Below, one piece after another: positions 27,050 to 36,089 of a stretch of DNA of 64,000 nucleotides. Source of the stretch: JABMQB01 sp963678235 (lineage in GTDB: Bacteria; Bacteroidota; Bacteroidia; Bacteroidales; Prolixibacteraceae); NCBI GenBank assembly GCA_963678235.1, contig OY782766.1, positions 558,001 through 622,000 on the forward strand, written 5' to 3'. Both the position numbers and the translations under genes were made by a program. The notes below the pieces were generated by a model that did no database searches, was not told where the DNA came from, and was given only the letters and a program-made list of their open reading frames with translations. How positions within the stretch are numbered: the first letter of the stretch is position 1; each line of letters starts with the position of its first letter.

Positions 27050-27403
27050 TTATTCATTTTTATAGTCAGTAATCCCCAAAAGATTTCCAGAAGGGTCAGT
27101 AAATTCTACAGCCCAACCTGTCTTTATTCTGAAAGGTTCAGTTAAAAATTTAACCCCTTTATCTTTCATTTCAGGATAAAGCGATTGAACATCTTCTACT
27201 TCAATCCATAGTGCTGGTTTTGCATTTGGAAATTTACTACGATCTTTTATTATTATTGCAGGTTCTTCTTTTCCGACTTTAAAAGCTATCATTCCGTGGT
27301 CACTAAAATCAAATTTTACTGACAATCCTAATGTTTTAGAATAGAATTCTTTACTATCATCAAAATTATCTGATGGGAAAAAGAAGTTATCATAATTCTT
27401 CAT
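27050..27403 (-). CDS. VOC-family (glyoxalase/bleomycin-resistance-like) protein (117 aa)
   Basis: A single VOC domain with the repeated beta-alpha-beta-beta-beta pattern: DDSKEFYSKTLGLSVKFDF, GMIAFKVGKEEPAIII, LWIEVEDVQSLYPEMKDKGV and WAVEFTDPSGNLLGI. Members are metal-dependent glutathione or drug-binding enzymes or antibiotic-binding proteins. It follows the DNA-alkylation-repair-like gene by 4 bp, so both are likely co-transcribed; a shared role in chemical stress is a guess. Confidence 0.82.
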   Translation of the reverse strand: MKNYDNFFFPSDNFDDSKEFYSKTLGLSVKFDFSDHGMIAFKVGKEEPAIIIKDRSKFPNAKPALWIEVEDVQSLYPEMKDKGVKFLTEPFRIKTGWAVEFTDPSGNLLGITDYKNE

Positions 27404-27407
27404 AATG

Positions 27408-28016
27408 TTATTTCCTATTTTTAGTTACAAATTTTTGGGTATAATTAATCTTTATATCAGATAAATTCCATGTTGCCAATTCTTCATCAACAAGTTTTTT
27501 GTGTTTTTTAGAAATATCTCGAAGTGAATTTCCAACCGATTTTCTTAAATATTCGCTTTCATGAGCTTTATGTTGACTTATCAGTTTTATTGCAATTTGA
27601 GGATTGGTCTTGAAAAAAGGACGACCTGTCCAAATTCTTAACCCCTCGGTTACTGCTCTACAAACATTTGGATTTTTATCATTTAACCAATCTTTAATTG
27701 TTGTCAAGGATTTCTCATATCCAATATCTTTACAATATTGGTCAAATGATTTAGCAAGGATTTCTTGAACTTGCCAACTAGTATCTTTACTAACTTCTGT
27801 TCTTAAAATCTGTAAAGCTTTTAAATCAGTCGATGAAATAAATCCCAATAAAAATACAGCAAGACTTCTAACTTGATACTTATCACTTTTCAATAACTCC
27901 AAAGCAATAATCATTGACTCTTGGACTGGTTTTGTTTTAAAAATCTTCACTGCCTCAATTTCAATTGGCTTAAATCCATTTTCAATCTTTAATATTCTTT
28001 CAATAATCTGTTTCAT
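27408..28016 (-). CDS. DNA alkylation repair-like HEAT-repeat protein (202 aa)
   Basis: Helical HEAT-like repeats resemble AlkD-type or COG4335 DNA alkylation repair proteins: VQESMIIALELLKSDKYQVR, LAVFLLGFISS, SWQVQEILAKSFDQYCKD, NPNVCRAVTEGLRIWTGRPFF and HESEYLRKSVGNSLRDISKK. Enzymatic relatives remove alkylated bases, while many short members have no proven activity. Start taken at ATG 28016 (MKQIIERIL); the longer frame to 28070 only reads repeat R9 and the ISC-2 end. Confidence 0.75.
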   Translation of the reverse strand: MKQIIERILKIENGFKPIEIEAVKIFKTKPVQESMIIALELLKSDKYQVRSLAVFLLGFISSTDLKALQILRTEVSKDTSWQVQEILAKSFDQYCKDIGYEKSLTTIKDWLNDKNPNVCRAVTEGLRIWTGRPFFKTNPQIAIKLISQHKAHESEYLRKSVGNSLRDISKKHKKLVDEELATWNLSDIKINYTQKFVTKNRK

Positions 28017-28052
28017 TGTCACTATGCTGTTTTTTTCACTTGCCCATAACGG

Positions 28053-29755
28053 GAGTCCGCGCAATAACAATGTTTGTATGTTTGGTATTGTCTATAGTTC
28101 ATTATTATGAGGTTTTTAGAGGCCATTAAAGGTAGTTAATATTCTGATGTGTTTTTCGTTTGGTGCAATTTTTATTTGCTTAAGATGGCGCATTTTAGCC
28201 CATATTTGGCAAAAAAGTAAAGGACAAGTTTTTCCAGCCTTGCTTTTAATTCATTTAGGTCAAAAATTGACATAAGTCTACGAAGGTTGTAACACATCAT
28301 CATTAGGTTTACTTCACTAAGTACGTTTTGTTTTCCTTTCATTAAGGTGAAAGTAAATCCCCATTGCCTTTTAAGTGTTCCGAACTGGTGTTCGGTAATT
28401 TGCTGGCGCAATTTGTAGTATTCGGGGTTTTGATTTACCCGTTTTTCATTTTCTTCGAGGGCTTCCTGATATATACTTCGTTCAATATATCTTCCTCTTT
28501 TGTTCTCGGTACATTTTTCACGTAAGCTACATCCATTGCATGCTTTGGTTTTGTAGTGTTTTACGCGATGCTTACGTTTTTTATATATTGTCCCATTTGT
28601 GGTAAGTATGTCTCCTGCGGGGCATGTGTAAGTGCCGTTCTGTTTATCGTACTCAAATATTTGCATATCGAACAGTCCATTGTTCTGAGATGAGTGTGCC
28701 TTTGGGGAACTGTAGGTGGTTATCCCGTTTTTTGTACAGGTATCAATATGTAGCCCGGTTGTGTAGCCTTTATCTGTGAGGGTGTCCATTTTTTCAACCC
28801 TTAAGAGTGCTTTTGCATCCAATGCCATATCAGCCAGGGCATGTGTGTCGTTAACCCTTCCAGTATCATTATTTACAAATAGTTTATGTTTTCCATCGCA
28901 TCCTGCTTGTATGTTGTATCCTACGTTAACTACATTTCGGTGCAGTACTACTGATCTGGCATCTGGATCATTGGTGCTAAGTTGTGTTTCACCACTTTGT
29001 TGAAGTTCCTTTTCAATTTTCTTGTATTGTTTGCGTCGTTTTTTCTGGGTTTCTATTTTTTGTTCCACTTCTTTGATTTGGCTGTCATCCATTTCTTGGG
29101 TATCCAGCTGTTTTTCAAATTCGTCAATTTTAGTATCGACATACTCCATATGTCGATCAATCTTAGCTTGATTAAAGTTGTTTTTCAGGCTGTTTTGAGC
29201 TCTTATTTTAAAGGAGTCTATAGCAATAGTTTCACCGCTAATGAGATTCATTTCTTTAAGCATAAGCACAAAGTGCCGGAAAGCTTGCTTGAAAGCCTTG
29301 CTGTTGTCTTTGCGGAAGTATGCGATCTTACGTGCCGATGGTCTAAGTCCCCGCAATAGCCATATTACTTCGAGGTTTACCCTGCACGCTTCTTCAAGTT
29401 GGTAGCTCGACCGAAGCTTTTTCTTGTACCCGTACATAAATAGTTTGAGCATATCAACTGATCTGTACGGAGGCCTACCTTCAGAATTGAGTACATCTTT
29501 GAAACCTAGTTTATGAAGTGGGAGTGCATCCACAAACCAGTCGACAACTCTAGCCCACGAATCGCGAGCTACATTTGCTTCAAAGTCCATCATGATTAGT
29601 TGATCCCTTGAGAACCCATTAATAAAGTCCATTGAGATAGATGTTTTGTTTGCTAATAAAGATAACAAACGTATGGTTTACAAGGTGTTGGTAACTGCAG
29701 GGCTTATAAACAATTTGTAATTATTTTTTTGGTTTGGAGGTTATTGCGCAGTCTG
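28053..29755 (-). mobile_element. ISC-2, IS1182-family insertion sequence (1703 bp)
   Basis: Same inverted ends as ISC-1 and an ACGG target duplication at 28049-28052 and 29756-29759. Confidence 0.93.
28172..29668 (-). CDS. IS1182-family transposase of ISC-2 (498 aa)
   Basis: Identical protein to ISC-1, with DUF772 N-terminus, DDE region and CNGCSLREKC cluster. Intact. Confidence 0.95.
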   Translation of the reverse strand: MLSLLANKTSISMDFINGFSRDQLIMMDFEANVARDSWARVVDWFVDALPLHKLGFKDVLNSEGRPPYRSVDMLKLFMYGYKKKLRSSYQLEEACRVNLEVIWLLRGLRPSARKIAYFRKDNSKAFKQAFRHFVLMLKEMNLISGETIAIDSFKIRAQNSLKNNFNQAKIDRHMEYVDTKIDEFEKQLDTQEMDDSQIKEVEQKIETQKKRRKQYKKIEKELQQSGETQLSTNDPDARSVVLHRNVVNVGYNIQAGCDGKHKLFVNNDTGRVNDTHALADMALDAKALLRVEKMDTLTDKGYTTGLHIDTCTKNGITTYSSPKAHSSQNNGLFDMQIFEYDKQNGTYTCPAGDILTTNGTIYKKRKHRVKHYKTKACNGCSLREKCTENKRGRYIERSIYQEALEENEKRVNQNPEYYKLRQQITEHQFGTLKRQWGFTFTLMKGKQNVLSEVNLMMMCYNLRRLMSIFDLNELKARLEKLVLYFFAKYGLKCAILSK

Positions 29756-29949
29756 ACGGGCTGGCTATGTGGAGTGCGGGACTTTGAAACGCTTCACTGT
29801 CAGGCTGCCACTGAGCCAATTCGTTTATTCATATTTTAGTTTTTATAGCCAAGTCGTCAAAGACGAATTGGCGGTGTTGCTACGAAGAACTGTGGTTGAA
29901 TTACCCACTGAACTCCGCATTACATATAGCTTTTGTTAACGCCTGGTTT

Positions 29950-31613
29950 TTATTGTTTATCATAAGGAAATCCTGCTTTGTCGAGAATTTCATATTTCCA
30001 TCTGTGTTTGTCATTATTCCACCTTTTACTTTGACTTCTTAGTTGTGCAACATCATTACGCATCTTTTTGACAACTTTCTTTTCTTTGTCAGTCAGAGTT
30101 TTAATTTTTCCACTATTAGTCAATTCTTCAATTGTTCTCCAGCTTTCAATTTTATTTTCTATTCCTATTCTATGTTTTTGTTTTTCCCATTCCCATTCAA
30201 TGTCATTCTTTGCGAGTAATTCGCCAAGCATTTCGATTCTGATTTCGCTTATTAAATCGGTTCTATTTTCTCTTTCCTGTCTTGTTTTTAAAGTCATCTG
30301 GTCATTTAACCAGTGACCGAGCGTTGTCTTTTGAGAAGGTACTGTATTTGCATTTTTCTTTTTGCTATAATAATTTTCCAACTCAACTAAATTATCAGCC
30401 CATTTTTCATCTTTGGGTCTGCTGCCTGCTATCGAAGCGTCCCACAAGAAATTAATAGAATTCATTTTGTCCTCCTCATATTCTGTCCATAAAGGTGTGT
30501 AATTTCCTTTTCGTCTTTGTTTTTGCATGACACACCAAGTTGCAAGATTATAATAGGGATTTGATTTATTAGTGAATTGCGGAACATGTGTGTATTTACT
30601 CGTCGGGGTTACTTTATTTCTGTAGTCAACCAATTTCTGAAAATCTTTATCCCATTTAATTAATCTTTTTCGCAGAATACCCACTCCCGAAAATGGAAAA
30701 TCAACGCTTCTTAATATGTTTTCAATGTCTTTAGGTAACCCTTTTTTATTATAAAGTGCGTGCATCTTTTGATACCATCGAAACAGTTCTCTATCATCAG
30801 TATGTTTACTTACAATTCCTGATGGTCTAACGTCCCTTTTATAATTGACATATCGGTCGAGTAAAGTCTCGAATCTTTCATAATCGCCGGCAGTAAAACG
30901 CCGTTCTTTATATTTGTTCTTTTGGTGTTTTTGCTCAAAACCAGTTTCAATATCAAATTTTGGTATTTCGATACTTTCATCTTGTTCTTCTTGGTTTTCT
31001 CCATCATTGGTTTTTGGTTCAGTTTTTTTGTCGCCACGTTGAAACTGATTAAAAAGTAAGTTTTGTTTTAGTAGCTCATTTAGTAAGTTTTCGTCAAGTG
31101 GTTTAAGTTTCTCTGAATTAAGATTTAATAAATCAGCGTAATAATCTTTTATCTCTGCAAGTACATTTTGTCCTTGTTTGTCAGTGGCAGTGAAAAAATC
31201 AAGTTGAATCGATGACTCAATATTGTTTCTTATTCCTGAGCTTGTGAGATTAGAAGAACCAATTATTATCCGAGCATGTTTTGAACCTTCAAATATGAAT
31301 AATTTTGGATGGTAAGTTATATATTGTTTTTGTCGTGATATATATAAGTTTCAATGTTTTCATGAATTAAGTATTCCAATGCTTCTTTTGAAGTTCCTCT
31401 ATTGTCAACACCTATGAAAAATCTAATCTGCTTATAATTTTCCCGTGCTTTTTTAATAAAAGGCGCAAGCAATTTTACACCCGAAATTGCGGCAAATGCA
31501 ACAAATCCATTAAAAACTTCATATTTAGAACTTTCAAATGAAACAGCAAGTTGCTTTCCAACATTGAATTTGTTTTCTGAATCAAGTCCATGTCCTAAAA
31601 ATTTAGCTTTCAT
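29950..31613 (-). pseudogene. phospholipase-D-type nuclease gene broken by a frameshift
   Basis: The upstream part, 31613-31317, encodes 98 aa of a PLD-like N-terminus (VFNGFVAFAAISGVKLLAPF, IRFFIGVDNRGTSKEALEYL) and stops at TAA in a TATATA run. Two bases further the other frame continues without a stop to 29950, beginning TYHPKLFIFEG and then ARIIIGSSNLTSSG, which is an HxK plus GSSN catalytic signature. The joined protein would be about 554 aa, with a charged linker and a helical C-terminus (MHALYNKKGLPKDIEN onward, 271 aa). PLD-type nucleases include restriction enzymes and helicase-linked defence proteins. The break is a 2-bp surplus in an AT repeat: either real inactivation, phase variation, or a read error. 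Confidence 0.75.
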
Positions 31614-31642
31614 TGTGTTTTGTCTTTTTTAAACTTGGCGTT

Positions 31643-31766
31643 AACGGTGGTGGTATGAGGTCGTGGCGGTCAGACGAGAGTCTGAGTGTCCGACCGAAAC
31701 GAAGGTTGGGACGAGATTCGACTTGTCGAATCCGCACGAACCCAGCCATGCCTTATACCACGTGTT
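31643..31766. repeat. attC-like repeat R10 (body type alpha)
   Basis: AACGG to TGTT, 124 bp; body nearly identical to R2, R4 and R15. Arms: GGCGTTAAC pairs with 29935; GTTAGCAAAA pairs with 33104. Confidence 0.9.
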
Positions 31767-31785
31767 AGCAAAAGTATTTTCATTC

Positions 31786-33063
31786 TTAATTCACGGTCAA
31801 ATTGGTTTCTAATACTTTCTGAACATCTTCAACTGTTGGATTTACTAAAACTATTTTTCCAGAATTGTCAACTAAGACGCATCCGCCTCCTGCCATCTCA
31901 ATTCCATAATGTTCATTGATTCGAGAGTCAAGTTCAGGTTTATCTACCAATGTTATCCATGGATATTTATCTTTTTTCAGAAGATTTAGTACATTTTCAA
32001 ATTCCTCGTATTTAGAAGCGACTCCAACAACCGTAAATCCTTTGTCTTTATAAGTGTCATAAATTGGTTTCATTTCACGGCTTTTAGCAATACATGGTCC
32101 GCACCAAGGTGCCCAAATATCAATGAATGCAAATTTCCCACTTATCTCTTTTGAAAGTGTATGTTCAGTTCCAATTGTATCTGGTAACGTAAAATCAAAA
32201 AATTCTCCACCTGGTTTTAAATTGGCAATACGCCATAATATTTCATTGCTATATTCTGTGTAAGAGTGATTTTTAAATTTGGAAGAAAATACTTTCTGCA
32301 AGTTTCTTAAAGGTTCTAATTCGAATATTTTGGGAAAATCCTTTGTGTAAATAATTGCTTGTATTAGCATATAATAAGATGGAATTGTGACATTATTTCT
32401 CAAATATTCCACTTCTCTATCTTGAAATAGTTTTGAAATAGAATCATATTGGGCATTGAGTTTTCGTGCCGCAATACTTAATCCTTCTCCTGATTGGTAC
32501 ATTTCATTAATCTCGGTATACATCTTAAATTTGTCCTCTTGTTTTTCAGTATTTTTAAGTCTTTCCAGCAAGTCTTTCATTTCTTGACTATTATAATTGT
32601 CATTTGCTTGCAATATCCTCATACTATCCTGTATGGGTTTTGTAAGTTCACCCATTTCATCCATTTTGTTTTTTTGATATTCTATAAAATCACTGTTTTC
32701 TTTTCCACCTGAAATAATGTTCTTTTTGTATTCATTCATAGGATAAAGTTCCATATTGATTGTCCCATCGGTGGCAAAAAAAGTAATTGGACGCATTGCG
32801 CCTTGAATAAACTCATCATCAAAAACGAGTGTGTATGCTTCTATATCTTTAAAATGTAATTCATAGTAAAAAGAGCTGTCTTTTATTGGAATTTGAATTG
32901 CGGATTGCGAACGAAAATCAACAAATGATTTAGTTAGTCGAAGTTCAGTACTTTGAGGACGATTAATAACTTTTCCTGTAATTATACAGGTATTTTCTTT
33001 TTGCGTACAAGCTGAAATTAACAGACTTATGCCGAGAATAAAAAGATAAATTTTGATTTTCAT
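31786..33063 (-). CDS. TlpA-like thioredoxin-domain lipoprotein with DUF4369 (425 aa)
   Basis: The N-terminus is a lipoprotein signal peptide (MKIKIYLFILGISLLISACT, lipobox cysteine at residue 19). A DUF4369-type beta domain follows (IITGKVINRPQSTELRLTK), then a helical region, and a C-terminal thioredoxin fold with FIDIWAPWCGPC and CVLVDNSGKIVLVNP. Such Bacteroidota proteins sit in the periplasm anchored to a membrane and reduce or exchange disulfides. It is the only gene of its cassette. A similar but distinct protein is coded at 51028-52578. Confidence 0.9.
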   Translation of the reverse strand: MKIKIYLFILGISLLISACTQKENTCIITGKVINRPQSTELRLTKSFVDFRSQSAIQIPIKDSSFYYELHFKDIEAYTLVFDDEFIQGAMRPITFFATDGTINMELYPMNEYKKNIISGGKENSDFIEYQKNKMDEMGELTKPIQDSMRILQANDNYNSQEMKDLLERLKNTEKQEDKFKMYTEINEMYQSGEGLSIAARKLNAQYDSISKLFQDREVEYLRNNVTIPSYYMLIQAIIYTKDFPKIFELEPLRNLQKVFSSKFKNHSYTEYSNEILWRIANLKPGGEFFDFTLPDTIGTEHTLSKEISGKFAFIDIWAPWCGPCIAKSREMKPIYDTYKDKGFTVVGVASKYEEFENVLNLLKKDKYPWITLVDKPELDSRINEHYGIEMAGGGCVLVDNSGKIVLVNPTVEDVQKVLETNLTVN

Positions 33064-33101
33064 TATTTTAGTGTTATTGTTTTTGGTTTAATATTTTTGC
33101 T

Positions 33102-33225
33102 AACGGTAAATTATATGTTGTCGTAGCGGATTGCGGGTGATTGTCTGTCCGACAGGACTAAGACAATCATGCGGGAATCCGAGCTACGCACACCACCAAA
33201 ACCGCTATGCAATATATAAAATGTT
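33102..33225. repeat. attC-like repeat R11 (body type gamma)
   Basis: AACGG to TGTT, 124 bp. AATTATATGTTGTCGTAGCGG pairs with the CCGCTATGCAATATATAAAAT side. Arms: TTTTGCTAAC pairs with 31764; GTTGTGTGGC pairs with 34241. Confidence 0.88.
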
Positions 33226-33250
33226 GTGTGGCGTTTTTTAATTTTTCATC

Positions 33251-33718
33251 TTATAATCGGACAGTCAGACCATACTCAATTTCTTTGGGAAGCTCAAATT
33301 TTTCTATGATTTCTCCTGTCTCTTTATCTATAACCTCTCTCACTTTATTATTATCTTTTAGATATTTTTCTCTTTCCTTTTTTTCTTTTGTTAGTTGTTT
33401 TATTTGTTCATCAAGTTCATTCCATTTATTATCAACGGAAAAATTCCATTTTGTTCGTGTCGAGATATTTATCTTTGCATCATTGTAGTCGAATGATTTT
33501 TTATTTGTCGTTGTTGCTTTGTCAAGTGCAGGTTTCTTTAATTTAGAAATCAGCCCTTTTAGATATATTTCATAGCGTTTTAACTCAATGAAAACTTTGA
33601 GAAGGTCATATTTGTCATTTTCAATAATTGCCTGGGCATTATTTGTTGCTAAGTCAACGATGTCTTTTTTGTGTAGATGTCGTTCAATACTACCTAATTG
33701 TTTTACGAGCTTTCCCAT
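33251..33718 (-). CDS. hypothetical protein, helical (155 aa)
   Basis: Not recognised. Mostly charged helix (KKDIVDLATNNAQAIIEND, LDEQIKQLTKEKKEREKYLK) with a C-terminal IDKETGEIIEKFELPKEI motif. It follows the P-loop gene by 11 bp in a two-gene cassette, so it may be its partner. Confidence 0.6.
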   Translation of the reverse strand: MGKLVKQLGSIERHLHKKDIVDLATNNAQAIIENDKYDLLKVFIELKRYEIYLKGLISKLKKPALDKATTTNKKSFDYNDAKINISTRTKWNFSVDNKWNELDEQIKQLTKEKKEREKYLKDNNKVREVIDKETGEIIEKFELPKEIEYGLTVRL

Positions 33719-33729
33719 TTGTTGCTATT

Positions 33730-34188
33730 CTATATTATATTATTATTTCTAATAGTAATTTTAAGGTCATTAATAATAGTATTTACTCTGTTGTTAAGTT
33801 TCATCAATTTATTTGAATTGTCAAAACGCTCCCAATCTCCAGTTCCATTGGAGTTAGTTATTTGATAGTTTAAAACAAGGTAATTATTCTGAGTCAAAAA
33901 TGTATATGTATCTGAGTAGTGTTGTCCATTTGTCTGTTCAGCAAGAATTAGCACGTCAGGCATCCATTGAGCAAACCTGTCACTCAGTTTAATATTTGTC
34001 TCAGAGGGAGAGGAGGGGACGCAGTAAACATCTAAGTTTAAATATTTGAATTGAGAATTAAGCCATATCCTCTGCCAACCTCTTCTCATTATTGAAATAG
34101 AGTTTTTGCTTTGAGTATTAATCAATGCTCTTATTGTTGATGTTTTTCCTGAATTTTGGTTACCTACTATGAGAACTGCAATTTTCAT
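33730..34188 (-). CDS. small P-loop NTPase-like protein (152 aa)
   Basis: The start MKIAVLIVGNQNSGKTSTIR contains a Walker A motif (GNQNSGKTS, residues 9-17). PDVLILAEQTNGQHYSDT lies at the position of a Walker B strand. Length fits a minimal P-loop ATPase or GTPase fold, but no GTPase NKxD motif is seen. With the adjacent 155-aa gene it fills one cassette; the role is unknown. Confidence 0.7.
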   Translation of the reverse strand: MKIAVLIVGNQNSGKTSTIRALINTQSKNSISIMRRGWQRIWLNSQFKYLNLDVYCVPSSPSETNIKLSDRFAQWMPDVLILAEQTNGQHYSDTYTFLTQNNYLVLNYQITNSNGTGDWERFDNSNKLMKLNNRVNTIINDLKITIRNNNII

Positions 34189-34238
34189 ATTATTAAGAAT
34201 TTATATTGCTACAACGTACGGAATTTTAAATGCCACAC

Positions 34239-34363
34239 AACGGTCACTTGTAAGTTGTCGTTGCGGATTTCGGAGCTCGTTCCTGTCCGGCAGGACGGAA
34301 CGATGTTGCGAGAATCCAGCGTACGACACACCACGAACCCCGCAATGCAATTTACAATTTGTT
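34239..34363. repeat. attC-like repeat R12 (body type gamma)
   Basis: AACGG to TGTT, 125 bp. ACTTGTAAGTTGTCGTTGCGG pairs with the CCGCAATGCAATTTACAA side. Arms: GCCACACAAC pairs with 33223; GTTAGGTTTCG starts the next cassette. Confidence 0.88.
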
Positions 34364-34374
34364 AGGTTTCGTTT

Positions 34375-36084
34375 TTATTCAAAGTATTGATCATATAAAT
34401 CTCTTCCCATTCTTCCATATTGGCTTGATTTATATTGATTAAAATCAAATCGGTCAATTTTTGATAGTTTTTTTTCATAATATTTTTGATTTCCAATTTT
34501 TCCTTCTGAAATAATTCTTCGAAGACACACAATAAATCCATTAATAGCAGTTGTTGAAAGAACCTTATTTTTAACATTCTTATCGGTAGTCCATTTTGAA
34601 TTATCTATTTTAATTCTTACTGCTATTAACAATTCATTAATCTTGTCAGTACAGAAATTGATATACTCATGTAATAAATCAATATCATCTTCTTTCAACA
34701 AATTATTTTTGAAAGGATTATCCCATATACTAAAGAAACTATCTGTTCCACTTAACTTTACAATAGGTTTTATCCCATAACTAACAATTGAAGTTGTTTT
34801 AATTTTGTCTTTATCATAGAAGTGCCTTTCAAAGTAATCTTCCAGAGGACCAAGATTATTTAACCTATTTATTGTTGCTTTTGCAATGGATTCAGATGAG
34901 AAAGGTTTTAATAATAAACCAATTGCTTGCTTGAGATCAGATTTTGCATTAGTCTGAGTGGAATTAATTTCAAGGAATAAATTAGCTTCAAATTTAGTTT
35001 TATCAATATCTTTTACGTTGTCTGGATAAATAATACCAGTAGCAAGTAAATTTTGTTTTATACGTAGTCTACTTATTTTTTCTTCAAAATCCCCTCCTTC
35101 GTGGTATGCAAATACTCTATGTTGACCATCAATTAGTCCTACAACATTAAATCCTGTAGGTATCTCTATAATTACTGGTTCAGTCTTAGTCAATTTGTTC
35201 GGGTCAACCGTGTTCCCTTTTTCATCAACTAATTTTGTGACACTCGGTAGAGTTACGATAATGTTATTAATAAAAACTCGTTCTTTTGATTCAAGGTATT
35301 TTCTTATTGCTATTATCTTACCTTTTGAAATCATCCTCTGATAAAGGCTTCCTTCATCACGCCAACCATCTTTTCTTAGAACATAAGCTCTATTTAGTAG
35401 TGATTGAGGATCTATATAAAAAGAAACAACTTTAAAACCTTTAGCAAAATTACTATGTGAATGTGGTAATATTGATCCCTTATATTTATCTGCAGGTTTT
35501 GCAGTACTAATTGAATTTTTTCCAACTTGCTCATTAGATAATCCAAGAAAACTATATAGTTCAAATCTTGAAGATTTTTTTACAGCATCACTAACACTTT
35601 TAAAATATTTTAGAATTGGATAATCAAAGTATGATATGTTTGTTATTAAGGCTTTATGTTTTGGATTTATGCTATTTCTTGAACAATAAAGAATAATTAT
35701 TTCACATTGATCATGGTCATAGAAGTCATCTCTAGTTTCCAAGAAGGTCGGAAATAAATCTTCATAAAACTCAAGAAATTCTGATTTACTATTTAGAATA
35801 GTATCATAGACTATCTTTTTTGGTTTTAAATGAGATGAGATTTTACTAGATTTAGTAATAGTATATTCAGCAAATACAATAATATTTTCATTCACAAACA
35901 CATCATCAAAGTCGCTAGTCATACCATTAAATGTAAACTCTTTGTCGCTAACTGAAAACACCTTTTCAAATCCTGCATTTCTAAATACTGCACGAATTTC
36001 TTTCCGGTGATTACGTTGTTCTAGCTCTTCAGGAGTAGGTTTCCTTCTCTTTTTTCTTTTGGTTTTTCTCGTAACTCTTGCCAT
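34375..36084 (-). CDS. DGQHR-domain protein with nuclease-like N-terminus (569 aa)
   Basis: The DGQHR signature at residues 319-323 lies in VVGLIDGQHRVFAYHEGG, as in DndB and related ParB-fold-like proteins of DNA-modification systems. A very basic N-terminus (RKTKRKKRRKPTPEE) precedes a region with a DFDDVFV...IIVFAEYTITKSS pattern (acidic residues 58-61, Glu73), which could be a restriction-endonuclease-like core with a changed ExK motif. It starts 5 bp after the DNA methyltransferase gene, in the same direction, so the two form one operon. Role inferred: a modification-linked defence or regulatory protein. Confidence 0.78.
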   Translation of the reverse strand: MARVTRKTKRKKRRKPTPEELEQRNHRKEIRAVFRNAGFEKVFSVSDKEFTFNGMTSDFDDVFVNENIIVFAEYTITKSSKISSHLKPKKIVYDTILNSKSEFLEFYEDLFPTFLETRDDFYDHDQCEIIILYCSRNSINPKHKALITNISYFDYPILKYFKSVSDAVKKSSRFELYSFLGLSNEQVGKNSISTAKPADKYKGSILPHSHSNFAKGFKVVSFYIDPQSLLNRAYVLRKDGWRDEGSLYQRMISKGKIIAIRKYLESKERVFINNIIVTLPSVTKLVDEKGNTVDPNKLTKTEPVIIEIPTGFNVVGLIDGQHRVFAYHEGGDFEEKISRLRIKQNLLATGIIYPDNVKDIDKTKFEANLFLEINSTQTNAKSDLKQAIGLLLKPFSSESIAKATINRLNNLGPLEDYFERHFYDKDKIKTTSIVSYGIKPIVKLSGTDSFFSIWDNPFKNNLLKEDDIDLLHEYINFCTDKINELLIAVRIKIDNSKWTTDKNVKNKVLSTTAINGFIVCLRRIISEGKIGNQKYYEKKLSKIDRFDFNQYKSSQYGRMGRDLYDQYFE

Positions 36085-36089
36085 GGTGT

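Larger units (their letters stand above)
28048..29937. repeat. attC-like repeat R9, interrupted by ISC-2 (long variant)
   Basis: AAC at 28048; ISC-2 interrupts after ACGG; the remaining part is 29756-29937 (182 bp), longer than other copies. GGCTATGTGGAGTGCGGG pairs with the CTCCGCATTACATATAGC side. The extra length is a second small palindrome near ATAGCCAAGTCGTC. Arms: GCCCATAAC pairs with 27029; GTTAACGCC pairs with 31645. Confidence 0.83.

Noticed and set aside
30810..31037. 75-aa minus-strand ORF
   Set aside because: It is an out-of-frame shadow within the PLD-type pseudogene, whose true frame is open across this stretch.
34156..34390. Plus-strand ORFs of 69-73 aa through a repeat
   Set aside because: They are translations of repeat R12. 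Similar short frames occur in R15 (43087-43356), R17 (45066-45353), R18 (47246-47531), R20 (49634-49894) and R23 (62541-62735), with no independent coding evidence.
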